A stretch of 41,102 nucleotides of DNA. It comes from Lysinibacillus parviboronicapiens (GTDB lineage: Bacteria > Bacillota > Bacilli > Bacillales_A > Planococcaceae). The stretch is from contig NZ_PYWI01000031.1 in the NCBI RefSeq assembly GCF_003049575.1, forward strand, positions 1-41,102, in the 5' to 3' direction. Under the pieces are notes generated by a model. That model saw nothing but the letters and a program-made list of their open reading frames with translations, ran no database searches and was not told the origin of the DNA. Below, piece by piece: positions 8,125-15,721 of this stretch (positions are counted from its first letter, which is position 1; the number at the start of each line of letters is the position of its first letter). A program made the position numbers and the translations under genes.

Positions 8125-9222
8125 ATGCTACTAGCTATTTTTACAATTTCGTATATCGTGACATTGGTTATGCAAGTATTTGTCCCATATCTAGTGCGAG
8201 AGACAATTGTCTTCGGTGTAACGGTGCCTGAACAAAATATAAAGCATCCTATTTTAGGGTTAATGAAAAAGCGCTATGCTCAAATTGTGGGAATTTCTGG
8301 TGTAGTATTGTTAGTCATTCTTCTCGTTATCAATTGGATAGCTAAGCCCTCTGAAATTACTCAAGGTATTCTTTTGCTTAGTGTATTATATGGGATGCTA
8401 GCAGTGAGTTTGGTGCTATATTGGTTGAATCATCAGAAAATTACTAAATTGAAAAAGAAAGAGCAATGGGGAATTAATATAAAGCAAGTGCGTGCGGTGG
8501 ATTTAACTGCACGGAGTCGCGATGAAATACTTCCTTGGCCATTCTATGTGGTCCCTATAGGAGTGACTGTATTTTTAATGATATTCACTGTACTACATTA
8601 TGAGCAAATACCAAATAATGTTGCCGTGCACTGGGGTCCTAATGGAGAGGCTGACGCTTGGCAAGAAAAATCATATTTTACAGCGATCTCTTTACCGCTT
8701 GTTATGCTGATGATGCAGTGTATGATGTGGGGCATTGTGGATTCTGTTAAGCGTTCAGCCATAAGATTATCAGTTAATCGCCAAGAAGAGTCTTTAGAAG
8801 ATCAGTTAAAAACAAGAAAATATATGAGCTGGCACATGATGCTAATAAGCTATGCCCTCACTGTATTATTGTCGGTATTGCAGCTAAGTAATATCTATCC
8901 TTCGTTGGCTGAAGGAGGAAATTTATTGCCAATGTTTATTGTATTTTTAGTGCTAGTGCTTGGTTCATTACTTTTCTATGTATGGAAGAAACGTCAGTTG
9001 AGGTTAAGTTATGTAGATAATGTAGTATCAGAAGTAATGGATGTTGACGAGGATCGTTATTGGAAGGGTGGATTGATTTATATGAATGCCCAAGACCCAT
9101 CTGTTTTTGTAGAGAAACGCTTCGGTGTCGGTTGGACAATGAATTTGGCGAATCCACGTGCCTATATCGTCATCGTATTGCCATTCGTTATATTGCTGTT
9201 GATTTCTATATTTTCATTATAA
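8125..9222 (+). CDS. DUF1648/DUF5808 integral membrane protein
   Basis: This 365-residue protein has about eight hydrophobic segments. Residues ~140-190 (PFYVVPIGVTVFLMIF...NNVAVHWGPNGEADAW) match the DUF1648 pattern found in SdpI-like proteins. The C-terminal part (YWKGGLIYMNAQDPSVFVEKRFGVGWTMNLA) matches DUF5808. It starts four bases after gntR, with AGGAG inside the end of that gene, so the two are co-transcribed and probably co-repressed. SdpI-type proteins give immunity to toxic peptides, but this function is not shown here. An intrinsic terminator closes the unit. Confidence 0.82.
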   Translation: MLLAIFTISYIVTLVMQVFVPYLVRETIVFGVTVPEQNIKHPILGLMKKRYAQIVGISGVVLLVILLVINWIAKPSEITQGILLLSVLYGMLAVSLVLYWLNHQKITKLKKKEQWGINIKQVRAVDLTARSRDEILPWPFYVVPIGVTVFLMIFTVLHYEQIPNNVAVHWGPNGEADAWQEKSYFTAISLPLVMLMMQCMMWGIVDSVKRSAIRLSVNRQEESLEDQLKTRKYMSWHMMLISYALTVLLSVLQLSNIYPSLAEGGNLLPMFIVFLVLVLGSLLFYVWKKRQLRLSYVDNVVSEVMDVDEDRYWKGGLIYMNAQDPSVFVEKRFGVGWTMNLANPRAYIVIVLPFVILLLISIFSL

Positions 9223-9226
9223 AATA

Positions 9227-9260
9227 AAGGGGTTACTACACTAAGTAGTGGCCCCTTTTT
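9227..9260 (+). terminator. Intrinsic terminator of the gntR unit
   Basis: AAGGGGTTACTAC pairs with GTAGTGGCCCCTT (two G-U pairs) around a short loop and is followed by TTT. It separates the gntR unit from hssR. Confidence 0.85.
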
Positions 9261-9278
9261 GAATGGAGGTAAGTATGA

Positions 9279-9950
9279 ATGAAGATTTTAGTGGTGGATG
9301 ACGATGTGCATATTCTGCATTTAATTAATATTTATTTAACACGTGAAGGCTATCAGGTATTACAGGCAGAAAATGGTGAGCAGGCATTACAATTGCTTGA
9401 GCACGATTTACCTGATTTGGCTGTAGTTGATGTAATGATGCCAGGTATGGATGGTTTTACACTAACGGAAACACTAAGTCAGGATTATGATGTTCCAGTG
9501 TTGTTATTAACGGCAAAAGGCGAACTGGAAGACAAGGAACGTGGGTTTTTAGCGGGCTCAGATGACTATGTTGTCAAACCGTTTGAACCAAAAGAGCTAT
9601 TATTTCGCATAGCAGCAATTTTGCGTAGATTTGATAAGAAGAATCAAGTGACTGTGCAGGTTGGAAAGCTGATAATTGACCGCAGAAGCTTCGAGGTTGG
9701 CATTGGTGAAAACACACTTATTTTGCCATTAAAGGAATTTGAACTATTAGCATTACTAGCGTCACGCCCAAACCAAGTTTTTGCACGTAGTATGATAATG
9801 GAACAAGTTTGGGGATATGATTATGATGGAGATGAACAGACATTAAATACACATGTGAAACGGGTTCGTGAGCGATTATATCGGTATGATACAGATGTAG
9901 AAATTACAACTGTACGTGGCGTAGGCTATAAACTAGAGGTCATAGCATGA
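9279..9950 (+). CDS. hssR: OmpR-family response regulator resembling HssR
   Basis: This 223-residue regulator has a receiver domain with phospho-acceptor Asp51 (LAVVDVMMPGMDG) and the signalling lysine in DDYVVKPFEPKEL, then an OmpR/PhoB winged helix (MEQVWGYDYDGDEQTLNTHVKRVRERL). The stretches SQDYDVPVLLLTAKGELEDK and WGYDYDGDEQT closely follow remembered HssR of Staphylococcus, the heme-responsive regulator. The ATG at 9279 has GGAGG nine bases upstream. It overlaps the kinase gene by four bases (ATGA). The HssR-like direct repeat just after the kinase supports the assignment. Identity as HssR rather than a related regulator remains an inference. Confidence 0.85.
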   Translation: MKILVVDDDVHILHLINIYLTREGYQVLQAENGEQALQLLEHDLPDLAVVDVMMPGMDGFTLTETLSQDYDVPVLLLTAKGELEDKERGFLAGSDDYVVKPFEPKELLFRIAAILRRFDKKNQVTVQVGKLIIDRRSFEVGIGENTLILPLKEFELLALLASRPNQVFARSMIMEQVWGYDYDGDEQTLNTHVKRVRERLYRYDTDVEITTVRGVGYKLEVIA

Positions 9951-11320
9951 TGAAAACATTATATAGCAAGTTTGTTGTTACAACCATGCTCATCATGATA
10001 GGCAGTTTGTGTATCGGCTTTTTAATGACAAATACTTACTATCATCAAGTAACTAAGGAACAAAACGATACAAAAAATGTTGATATTGCGACAAATATTG
10101 CAGAATATATCGAGTCCGCTAACCCTGTAGATTTAGATAATTATTTAACGACACTCGGAGAGATTGGCTATCAAATTTATGTCACAACCGGCGAGGAAGG
10201 TCGTTTTTTTGGTGGTGAATATCGAGAAAAAACATTGTCACCTAGTGTTATTCAGCGTGTATTAGACGGAGGAATTTATCACGGTATGCGTGATTTTCCG
10301 AAAGAGACTTTTGTGACAGGTTTTTTTGCCAATGAACTGATTAATACCATTGGCGTGCCTTTTTCATATGACAATCAGCAATATGCATTGTTCATTCGAC
10401 CGGATATACGTCTGTTATTTTCAGAGGTGCATACCATTCTAGGTGGATTAATTCTTGTCATGGCAGTATTGAGCTTGCTCGCCATGCTACTATTTGCCAA
10501 GGCATTAATTCGCCCTATTACACAATTAACAGAGGCGACACACCAACTCGCACATGAGAAGTTTGATACGCTGTTAGAAATAGAACGTGCGGATGAGATT
10601 GGCCAATTGGCTGATAGCTTTAATGTGATGACAGAAAAATTACAGGAAAATGATCGAATTCGTAAGGAATTTATTAGCAATGTATCCCATGATTTCCAAT
10701 CACCATTATTAAATATCCGTGGTTATGTGGATTTGCTGAAAAATCCACTACTTACAGAGAAGCAAAGACAGGAGTACGCGACGATTATAGAGTTAGAAAC
10801 GAAGCGGCTTTCGACATTGACGAAGCAATTGCTATTGCTGACATCTCTCGACCAATCGACAAGGTTATTAAAGCGTGAACCTTATCGTGTGGACGAGCAG
10901 TTGAAGGATACAGTACGTAAGTATCGTTGGCAGCTAGAGGAAGCGAGTGTACAGTTAACGTATCAGTTAGATGCTGTTATGTATGATGGTGATGCTGGGT
11001 TATTGCAGAATGTATGGGATAATTTATTAACAAATGCCATTAAATATAATGTTGAAGGTGGAGAAATTCATATTCATTTGCAACAACATGCACCTTTTGT
11101 CGAGGTCCTAGTACAAGACAGTGGTATTGGCATGACAAAAGAGCAATTAGAAAAGGTCTATGATCGTTTTTATCGGGCTGACGAATCACGTACAAAACAG
11201 GGGACCGGCCTTGGTTTAGCCATTGTTAAGCAAATTGCTGAGTTGCACGGGGGCGAGGTGCAGATGGAGAGTACGCTTACTTCGGGCACTAAGGTCCGTA
11301 TTCGTTTACCAAAATTGTAA
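9947..11320 (+). CDS. hssS: Sensor histidine kinase resembling HssS
   Basis: This 457-residue membrane kinase has a first transmembrane helix (~9-30), an extracellular sensor (~31-158), a second helix (~160-187), HAMP (~188-235), a HisKA domain with His248 in SNVSHDFQSPL, and HATPase motifs (NAIKYN, DSGIGM, GTGLGLAIVKQI). The sensor segment FFGGEYREKTLSPSVIQRVL and the following YHGMRDFPKETFVTGFFAN parallel HssS (FYGEPFREDTLS..., YHGIKD...FVTGFF as I recall). HssS detects heme or heme-related membrane stress. It is translationally coupled to hssR. No hrtAB exporter genes are in the window; a small membrane protein gene follows instead. Confidence 0.85.
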   Translation: MMKTLYSKFVVTTMLIMIGSLCIGFLMTNTYYHQVTKEQNDTKNVDIATNIAEYIESANPVDLDNYLTTLGEIGYQIYVTTGEEGRFFGGEYREKTLSPSVIQRVLDGGIYHGMRDFPKETFVTGFFANELINTIGVPFSYDNQQYALFIRPDIRLLFSEVHTILGGLILVMAVLSLLAMLLFAKALIRPITQLTEATHQLAHEKFDTLLEIERADEIGQLADSFNVMTEKLQENDRIRKEFISNVSHDFQSPLLNIRGYVDLLKNPLLTEKQRQEYATIIELETKRLSTLTKQLLLLTSLDQSTRLLKREPYRVDEQLKDTVRKYRWQLEEASVQLTYQLDAVMYDGDAGLLQNVWDNLLTNAIKYNVEGGEIHIHLQQHAPFVEVLVQDSGIGMTKEQLEKVYDRFYRADESRTKQGTGLGLAIVKQIAELHGGEVQMESTLTSGTKVRIRLPKL

Positions 11321-11326
11321 TGAGGA

Positions 11327-11346
11327 GTTCATGTAAAGTTCATATT
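11327..11346 (+). promoter_or_regulatory. HssR-like direct repeat
   Basis: GTTCATGTA, two bases, then GTTCATATT gives two half-sites at an 11-base period. This matches the known S. aureus hrtAB site GTTCATATT-N2-GTTCATATT except for two bases in the first half. It begins seven bases after hssS ends and about 70 bases before the next gene. A TAGACT at 11354 could serve as the -10. Confidence 0.7.
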
Positions 11347-11397
11347 CACTCGGTAGACTTCTAAGTAAGTTGAAGAAAGCTTAGGAGGAATTATCAT

Positions 11398-11802
11398 ATG
11401 GAACAAAAATGGAGTTTACGCCTTATACGACTGGCGGCTATTTTTGCATTGTTAGGTACGTACTTAGGTTCACATATGTCAGGATCAGGTAGCTATGAGT
11501 ATCGACCAATACATGCACACATTTTACTTGTTGGATGGTTAAGTATGTTTGCTTGGGGAATTTTTTACCGTGCTTTCAACGTGAAATCTAAAAAATTAGT
11601 AGCGGCACAAGGTTGGAGCGCAATTTTGGGAGTCTTTGGTTTAACATTGGGCATGTGGTTCTACAATATTAACCCGTTTAATTTTAGCAGTACATTTACA
11701 ATGGTTTTCTTTATTGTTGGTGGGACAACTTTATTAATTAGCTTTGCATTATTTATTGTTGTGACATTTATGATTAATCAAAAAGAAGAAATGAAACATT
11801 AA
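11398..11802 (+). CDS. Small four-helix membrane protein with His motif, candidate heme-responsive gene
   Basis: This 134-residue protein has four hydrophobic helices (about 10-25, 40-60, 68-88 and 98-125) and no signal peptide. Helix 2 opens with IHAHILLVGWLSMFAWG (His39, His41), and His26 lies at the end of helix 1. The HAH-x4-GW pattern resembles the heme-bearing helices of heme-copper-oxidase/NorB-like proteins, so heme binding is plausible but unproven. AGGAGG precedes the ATG. It sits directly behind hssRS and a HssR-like box, suggesting it is made in response to heme and may bind, move or detoxify it. No characterised homologue is recognised. Confidence 0.75.
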   Translation: MEQKWSLRLIRLAAIFALLGTYLGSHMSGSGSYEYRPIHAHILLVGWLSMFAWGIFYRAFNVKSKKLVAAQGWSAILGVFGLTLGMWFYNINPFNFSSTFTMVFFIVGGTTLLISFALFIVVTFMINQKEEMKH

Positions 11803-11854
11803 GGAAACACTCTTGCTAATTTAGAAGAGCATGATACCTGAAAAGTGGAAACCC

Positions 11855-11887
11855 AACTGCCCTTTGTCTAGTTGATAGGGGGCAGTT
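11855..11887 (+). terminator. Hairpin after the four-helix protein gene
   Basis: AACTGCCC (11855-11862) pairs with GGGCAGTT (11880-11887). There is no T-run after it, so it is a weak terminator at best. A second stem (ATGACTT 11965-11971, AAGTCAT 11994-12000) has ATTTTTT behind it on the minus strand and may stop minus-strand transcription. Confidence 0.45.
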
Positions 11888-12057
11888 CAAACTTTGAATA
11901 GGTGGTCGACATCAAAGAGGATAAATAGAGGCTTGTTCAACAAGGTGATGAATGTTTAAAAAATATGACTTCGGCAGCTTATTCAGCTTACCCAAGTCAT
12001 CTGATCGCCGCTTGATTGTAACAAACTATCTTATACTGTCTTATTTATTTTTTTGCA

Positions 12058-12198
12058 GTAAATCGTTCCTGTCTTGGCATCGTTTCTATTCCAATTGAAA
12101 ACGCGCCAATACGTGAACTTGATATCGTTTACCGCAATGATAGATATTTAAGTAAAGCAGCACAAGTTTTTATAAAATTGATGATAGAAAAGTTTTAA
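12058..12198 (+). pseudogene. Relic of a LysR-type regulator gene, C-terminal end only
   Basis: Translation in the frame ending at TAA 12196-12198 gives a 46-residue tail including GIVSIPIENAPIREL, DIVYRNDRYLS and KAAQVFIKLMIEKF. This reads like the last segment of a LysR effector domain (the IVYRKDRYLS motif). Upstream in frame there is only low-quality sequence and then a stop at 12019, with no helix-turn-helix and no start. The region 11803-12282 otherwise holds only hairpins. It is best read as a decayed gene. Confidence 0.6.
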
Positions 12199-12222
12199 CT
12201 AAATTAATATTCACCCCAAATA

Positions 12223-12264
12223 GCCCAGATGTAGAATTATGCTGTCACAATTCTACATCTGGGC
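12223..12264 (-). terminator. Long perfect hairpin after the SEL1 gene
   Basis: GCCCAGATGTAGAATT (12223-12238) and AATTCTACATCTGGGC (12249-12264) form a 16-bp perfect stem with a 10-base loop, 19 bases past the SEL1 stop. There is little T-run on either side, so termination or 3'-end protection are both possible. Confidence 0.65.
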
Positions 12265-12282
12265 ACAAGTATGGCTCATTAA

Positions 12283-14250
12283 TCAATGTAATATTTCAAG
12301 CGATTTTTTGAGCCAACGTGTCGCCTCGTTATAGTCCTGTGCAACGCCCTGGCCTTTTTTGTAGAGCATACCTAGCTGAAATTGTGCTTTTTGGTGGCCC
12401 TGATTGGCAGCCAGTCGATACAACTGAGCAGCCTTTGCAAAATCCTTTGGTACACCTTGTCCGTGACTATGCATTTGAGCTAGTTGAAATTGAGCTTTAG
12501 CATGGCCCTTTGTTACAGCCTGCCCGATCCATCTTGCTGCTTCCGTATAGTCTTGCTCGACACCTTTCCCTTTGTCATATAAATTACCAAGTTGATATTG
12601 TGCCCCAGCATGTCCTTGTGTGGCAGCTAGGCGGTAGCAACGTCGTGCCTCATCTAAATCCCATGTGACGCCCAGTCCTTGCTCATATAACAATCCTAGC
12701 TGATATTCAGCGCTTATATGTGATTGGTCGGTAGCCGCACGCCACCATTTAACAGCCTCGGGATAGTCTAGAGTGATTCCAATGCCAGTTGCGTATAACA
12801 ACCCAAGCTCAAATTGAGCATCAGGGTAACCTTTTTCTGCTGCAACTTTAAAGTAGTGTAGCGCTTTTTCAGGTTGCTGAAGTTGATTTACATAAAGGCG
12901 ACCAAGTTCATAGCCTGCACGAATATGACCATTATTAGCAGCAAGTTGCCACCATTTTTCAGCGCCTGTGCTGTTTTTTTCGCTTTCGTAAAGAACACCA
13001 AGGCAATACTGTGCATTAATATGTCCTTTATGTGCCGCAAGTTTAAACCATTTTAATGCTTCGACCGTATCCTGTTGTAATCCTTGCCCTGTATTGTAGA
13101 GCATAGCCAATTGAAATTCTGCATTTGTATGATCTTGTAATGCAGCTAAATGAAACCATCTCGCGGCTTCCTGAAAATTTTGTGCAATCCCACGTCCTTT
13201 AATATACATATAGCCAAGATTGTACTGTGCACTTGCGTCACCAGCCAATGCTGCCATTTCAAAGCAGGCTATAGCTTCTTCGAAGTTTTGTGGTACACCA
13301 CTGCCGTTATGATAGAGAAAGCCGAGATTGTTTTGTGCACTTGTATTCCCTTGGTTAGCTGCTAAAACATACCACTTAGCGGCCTCAGAAAAATTGATAG
13401 GCATGCCGAGCCCTTGATTGTGAAGGACACCAAGGTTGTACTGTGCATCGGCATTGCTTAAATCAGCCGATGCTTTATAAAGGCGAGCAGCTTCCTCGTA
13501 ATTTTGGGCTATACCTTGTCCTAAATGATATAGAACACCTAAGCTATAGAGGGCGTTCGCATCCTGTTGAGCCGCAGCTTTTTCATACCACATTCTTGCA
13601 ATTTTATAGTCTCTCTTGACACCCCGTCCATGATTATAAAGGACGCCTAAATTATATTGTGCACTGGCATTGCCCTCGTTCGCTGCTAATTCAAACCAAT
13701 TGGCGGCATATTCGTAGTCATCTGTTGGCTGGTCTTCCTGATGTAAGATATTCATGTCGAATGGGGGCAGAACATCTTCTAATAAGGAACCTTTCCGTAC
13801 GGATAAAGAAGCTATAAAGCTACGATCATAACGATTGATAAACCACTCAACAATATCACTGATGTAATCGAGAACAATTTTTGCTGCCTTCGCCTCAATA
13901 ATGCCACTACTACTAATCGTCATTTTCCGAACAAGATTCATGAGTAAATAAATACGACGTGGATGGATTTTGGCGATAAAACTGCGATTATTCATGAGTG
14001 TACGAATACTTTTTAGTTTAGGCTCAGTATGCATTTCCAACTTATAACTCTCGTATAAAATCTCCTCGAGTACAAGGCGTGACCTTTGCAAGGAAATATC
14101 CGGTTTTGTTACAGTGAATTTACTAGCATCTTGTAAATTTTTGGCTAAATTTGTGAGGGACAATGCAGATAATTTTTTACATTGTTCTCGTAGAATTTCA
14201 TATTGTATGACGATAGTACTCACCTCTACTTCTATAAATGACGAAAACAC
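12283..14250 (-). CDS. SEL1-repeat protein (13 repeats)
   Basis: This is a cytosolic protein of up to 655 residues. Residues ~188-650 hold 13 consecutive SEL1-like repeats of ~36 residues, each with an A-x-(Y/F)-x-LG-x-(L/M)-Y start and a GxG turn (e.g. AQYNLGVLYNHGRGVKRDY). Repeats 7 and 8 lack the GxG turn. SEL1 arrays are superhelical scaffolds for protein-protein contacts. The N-terminal ~180 residues are helical and unrecognised. The start is uncertain: the GTG at 14250 has only AAAGAGA directly against it, and a GTG at 14223 is another option. No signal peptide is visible. No partner gene is obvious; the gene stands alone. Confidence 0.88.
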   Translation of the reverse strand: MFSSFIEVEVSTIVIQYEILREQCKKLSALSLTNLAKNLQDASKFTVTKPDISLQRSRLVLEEILYESYKLEMHTEPKLKSIRTLMNNRSFIAKIHPRRIYLLMNLVRKMTISSSGIIEAKAAKIVLDYISDIVEWFINRYDRSFIASLSVRKGSLLEDVLPPFDMNILHQEDQPTDDYEYAANWFELAANEGNASAQYNLGVLYNHGRGVKRDYKIARMWYEKAAAQQDANALYSLGVLYHLGQGIAQNYEEAARLYKASADLSNADAQYNLGVLHNQGLGMPINFSEAAKWYVLAANQGNTSAQNNLGFLYHNGSGVPQNFEEAIACFEMAALAGDASAQYNLGYMYIKGRGIAQNFQEAARWFHLAALQDHTNAEFQLAMLYNTGQGLQQDTVEALKWFKLAAHKGHINAQYCLGVLYESEKNSTGAEKWWQLAANNGHIRAGYELGRLYVNQLQQPEKALHYFKVAAEKGYPDAQFELGLLYATGIGITLDYPEAVKWWRAATDQSHISAEYQLGLLYEQGLGVTWDLDEARRCYRLAATQGHAGAQYQLGNLYDKGKGVEQDYTEAARWIGQAVTKGHAKAQFQLAQMHSHGQGVPKDFAKAAQLYRLAANQGHQKAQFQLGMLYKKGQGVAQDYNEATRWLKKSLEILH

Positions 14251-14382
14251 TCTCTTTTCTCATTTATCGGGAAATAAATGGAGTTATTGATATTTTCAAA
14301 TGGATTCCCCAGTTGAATTGTCTACGTTACATGATACTATTTGATATAAGGGTTAGTTTATAGCCATTTGGGGGATTGATTG

Positions 14383-15090
14383 ATGAAAGAGATTGCAGCT
14401 ATTATTCCAGCATATAATCCGCAACAGTCATTTGTAACATATGTACATCAATTATTGGCCACTTCAATCACACAAATTATTATTGTAAATGATGGCAGTG
14501 ATTTAAAATATGCAGGTATTTTTGAAGAATTGAAAACTATTGATAATTGTCGAGTTTTGCAACATGACTTGAATATTGGGAAAGGTGGCGCTTTAAAAAC
14601 AGCATTTGCTTATGCTTGGGCGCAAAAGGGCCGGTTACAAGGTGTTATAACAATTGGTGCTCATGGTCAGCATACATTGCAGGATGTGAAGCTAGTGTTA
14701 ACGATGACTAAAGTGTTTTCTGAAGGAATAGTACTAGGAGTACGTAATTTTCAGTCGACCGATAGTACGTTTTTGTCATATTGGGGTAATCGTGCGACAA
14801 GCTTGTTTTTTGATTTGCTTTTTCACCGAAAGCTCATGGATACACAAACAGGTTTACGCTATATATCGATAAAAGAGTTGCCGTGGCTAATGGAAGTGAA
14901 AGGTGATCGCTTTGAGTACGATACTAATATGCTGATAACTGCGCTTAAAAGAAAATGTCCAATTTTTGAAGTAGAAATTGGTCAGCTACGCTTGAAGAAA
15001 AATTCAGTAATTCAGTATGATGAAGTTAGCAATGCAAGTACAGTTATTGCAAAAATGCTTATGAATTATTTAAAACCAAGAAGAAAGTAA
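14383..15090 (+). CDS. Family 2 glycosyltransferase-like protein without a DXD motif
   Basis: This 235-residue protein has a GT-A fold resembling dolichyl-phosphate-mannose synthase-like enzymes: AAIIPAYNP at the N-terminus, IIIVNDGSD (32-40), NIGKGGALKTAFAYA (64-78) and GVR near 132. The usual DADGQH metal site reads IGAHGQH here (Gly92 and His94 replace the two Asp). No transmembrane helix is visible. The start is ATG 14383, seven or so bases after a GGGGG ribosome site. Either the nucleotide-sugar site works without the usual metal ligands or the protein has lost or changed activity. It lies alone between a SEL1 gene and a CstR-type gene. Confidence 0.8.
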   Translation: MKEIAAIIPAYNPQQSFVTYVHQLLATSITQIIIVNDGSDLKYAGIFEELKTIDNCRVLQHDLNIGKGGALKTAFAYAWAQKGRLQGVITIGAHGQHTLQDVKLVLTMTKVFSEGIVLGVRNFQSTDSTFLSYWGNRATSLFFDLLFHRKLMDTQTGLRYISIKELPWLMEVKGDRFEYDTNMLITALKRKCPIFEVEIGQLRLKKNSVIQYDEVSNASTVIAKMLMNYLKPRRK

Positions 15091-15181
15091 CTTACTGGTG
15101 TATTTTTAACATATTAGGCTAGGATAAAAATAATAATTACTCAATAGAACGTAGCGAGTATAAGAAGAAGGAGTAATGCAT

Positions 15182-15442
15182 GTGGAATATTCAGATCAAG
15201 TGAAAAATCGCGTAAAGCGGATGGAAGGTCAGCTACGTGGTATTTTAAAAATGATGGAAGAAGAAAAGGATTGTAAGGCGGTTATTACGCAATTATCGGC
15301 GGTACGCTCAGCTGTAGATCGTACAGTTGGTGTAATAGTGAGTACAAATCTCCTAGAATGTGTACAAAATGCTGAAGGGGACGGCGAAAAAATGAATGAA
15401 GCGATTCAAGAGGCTGTAAATTTAGTTGTAAAAAGCCGTTAA
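15182..15442 (+). CDS. CsoR/DUF156-family repressor, CstR (persulfide-sensing) type
   Basis: This 86-residue all-helical repressor starts best at GTG 15182, eight bases after AAGGAG; the ATG at 15176 is too close to it. With that start the two cysteines are Cys31 (KDCKAV) and Cys60 (NLLECVQN), the same numbers as S. aureus CstR, which senses sulfane sulfur by disulfide/persulfide bridging. The histidine used by copper-sensing CsoR (four residues before the second Cys) is Asn56 here. This argues against copper sensing. No sulfur-oxidation or rhodanese genes adjoin it, so its targets lie elsewhere. Confidence 0.87.
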   Translation: MEYSDQVKNRVKRMEGQLRGILKMMEEEKDCKAVITQLSAVRSAVDRTVGVIVSTNLLECVQNAEGDGEKMNEAIQEAVNLVVKSR

Positions 15443-15511
15443 AGGTGCAACATTATTGTATGGGCGGTATCGTAAGTATAATTGCCAGCTACCATAAACA
15501 TAAAAGACAAG

Positions 15512-15540
15512 ACTCACTGTAATGGGTGAGTTTTTTATTT
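15512..15540 (+). terminator. Intrinsic terminator
   Basis: ACTCAC (15512-15517) pairs with GTGAGT (15526-15531), followed by a T-run. It closes the cstR-type gene. Confidence 0.75.
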
Positions 15541-15721
15541 TGTGCAGAAAAGTGTTGTACTATAGTATCTATACTGTATCCGTGAGATTAAAAACCTATA
15601 TTAATGAAAATATAATTATAGAAAAAAGTCATATGTAGTGAACTTGTACGATAGATTTATAGTACCTTTTTCTTTTATAATTATTATGAGAATAATTTAT
15701 AAATGGGAAGGAGAATTTATT

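Noticed and set aside
12874..13365. Plus-strand open frames opposite the SEL1 gene
   Set aside because: They are shadows created by the repetitive codons of the SEL1 array and have no ribosome sites or domains.
12283..14250. SEL1 array as tandem DNA repeat
   Set aside because: The repeats are conserved as protein motifs only; the DNA of the units differs and shows no near-identical copies.
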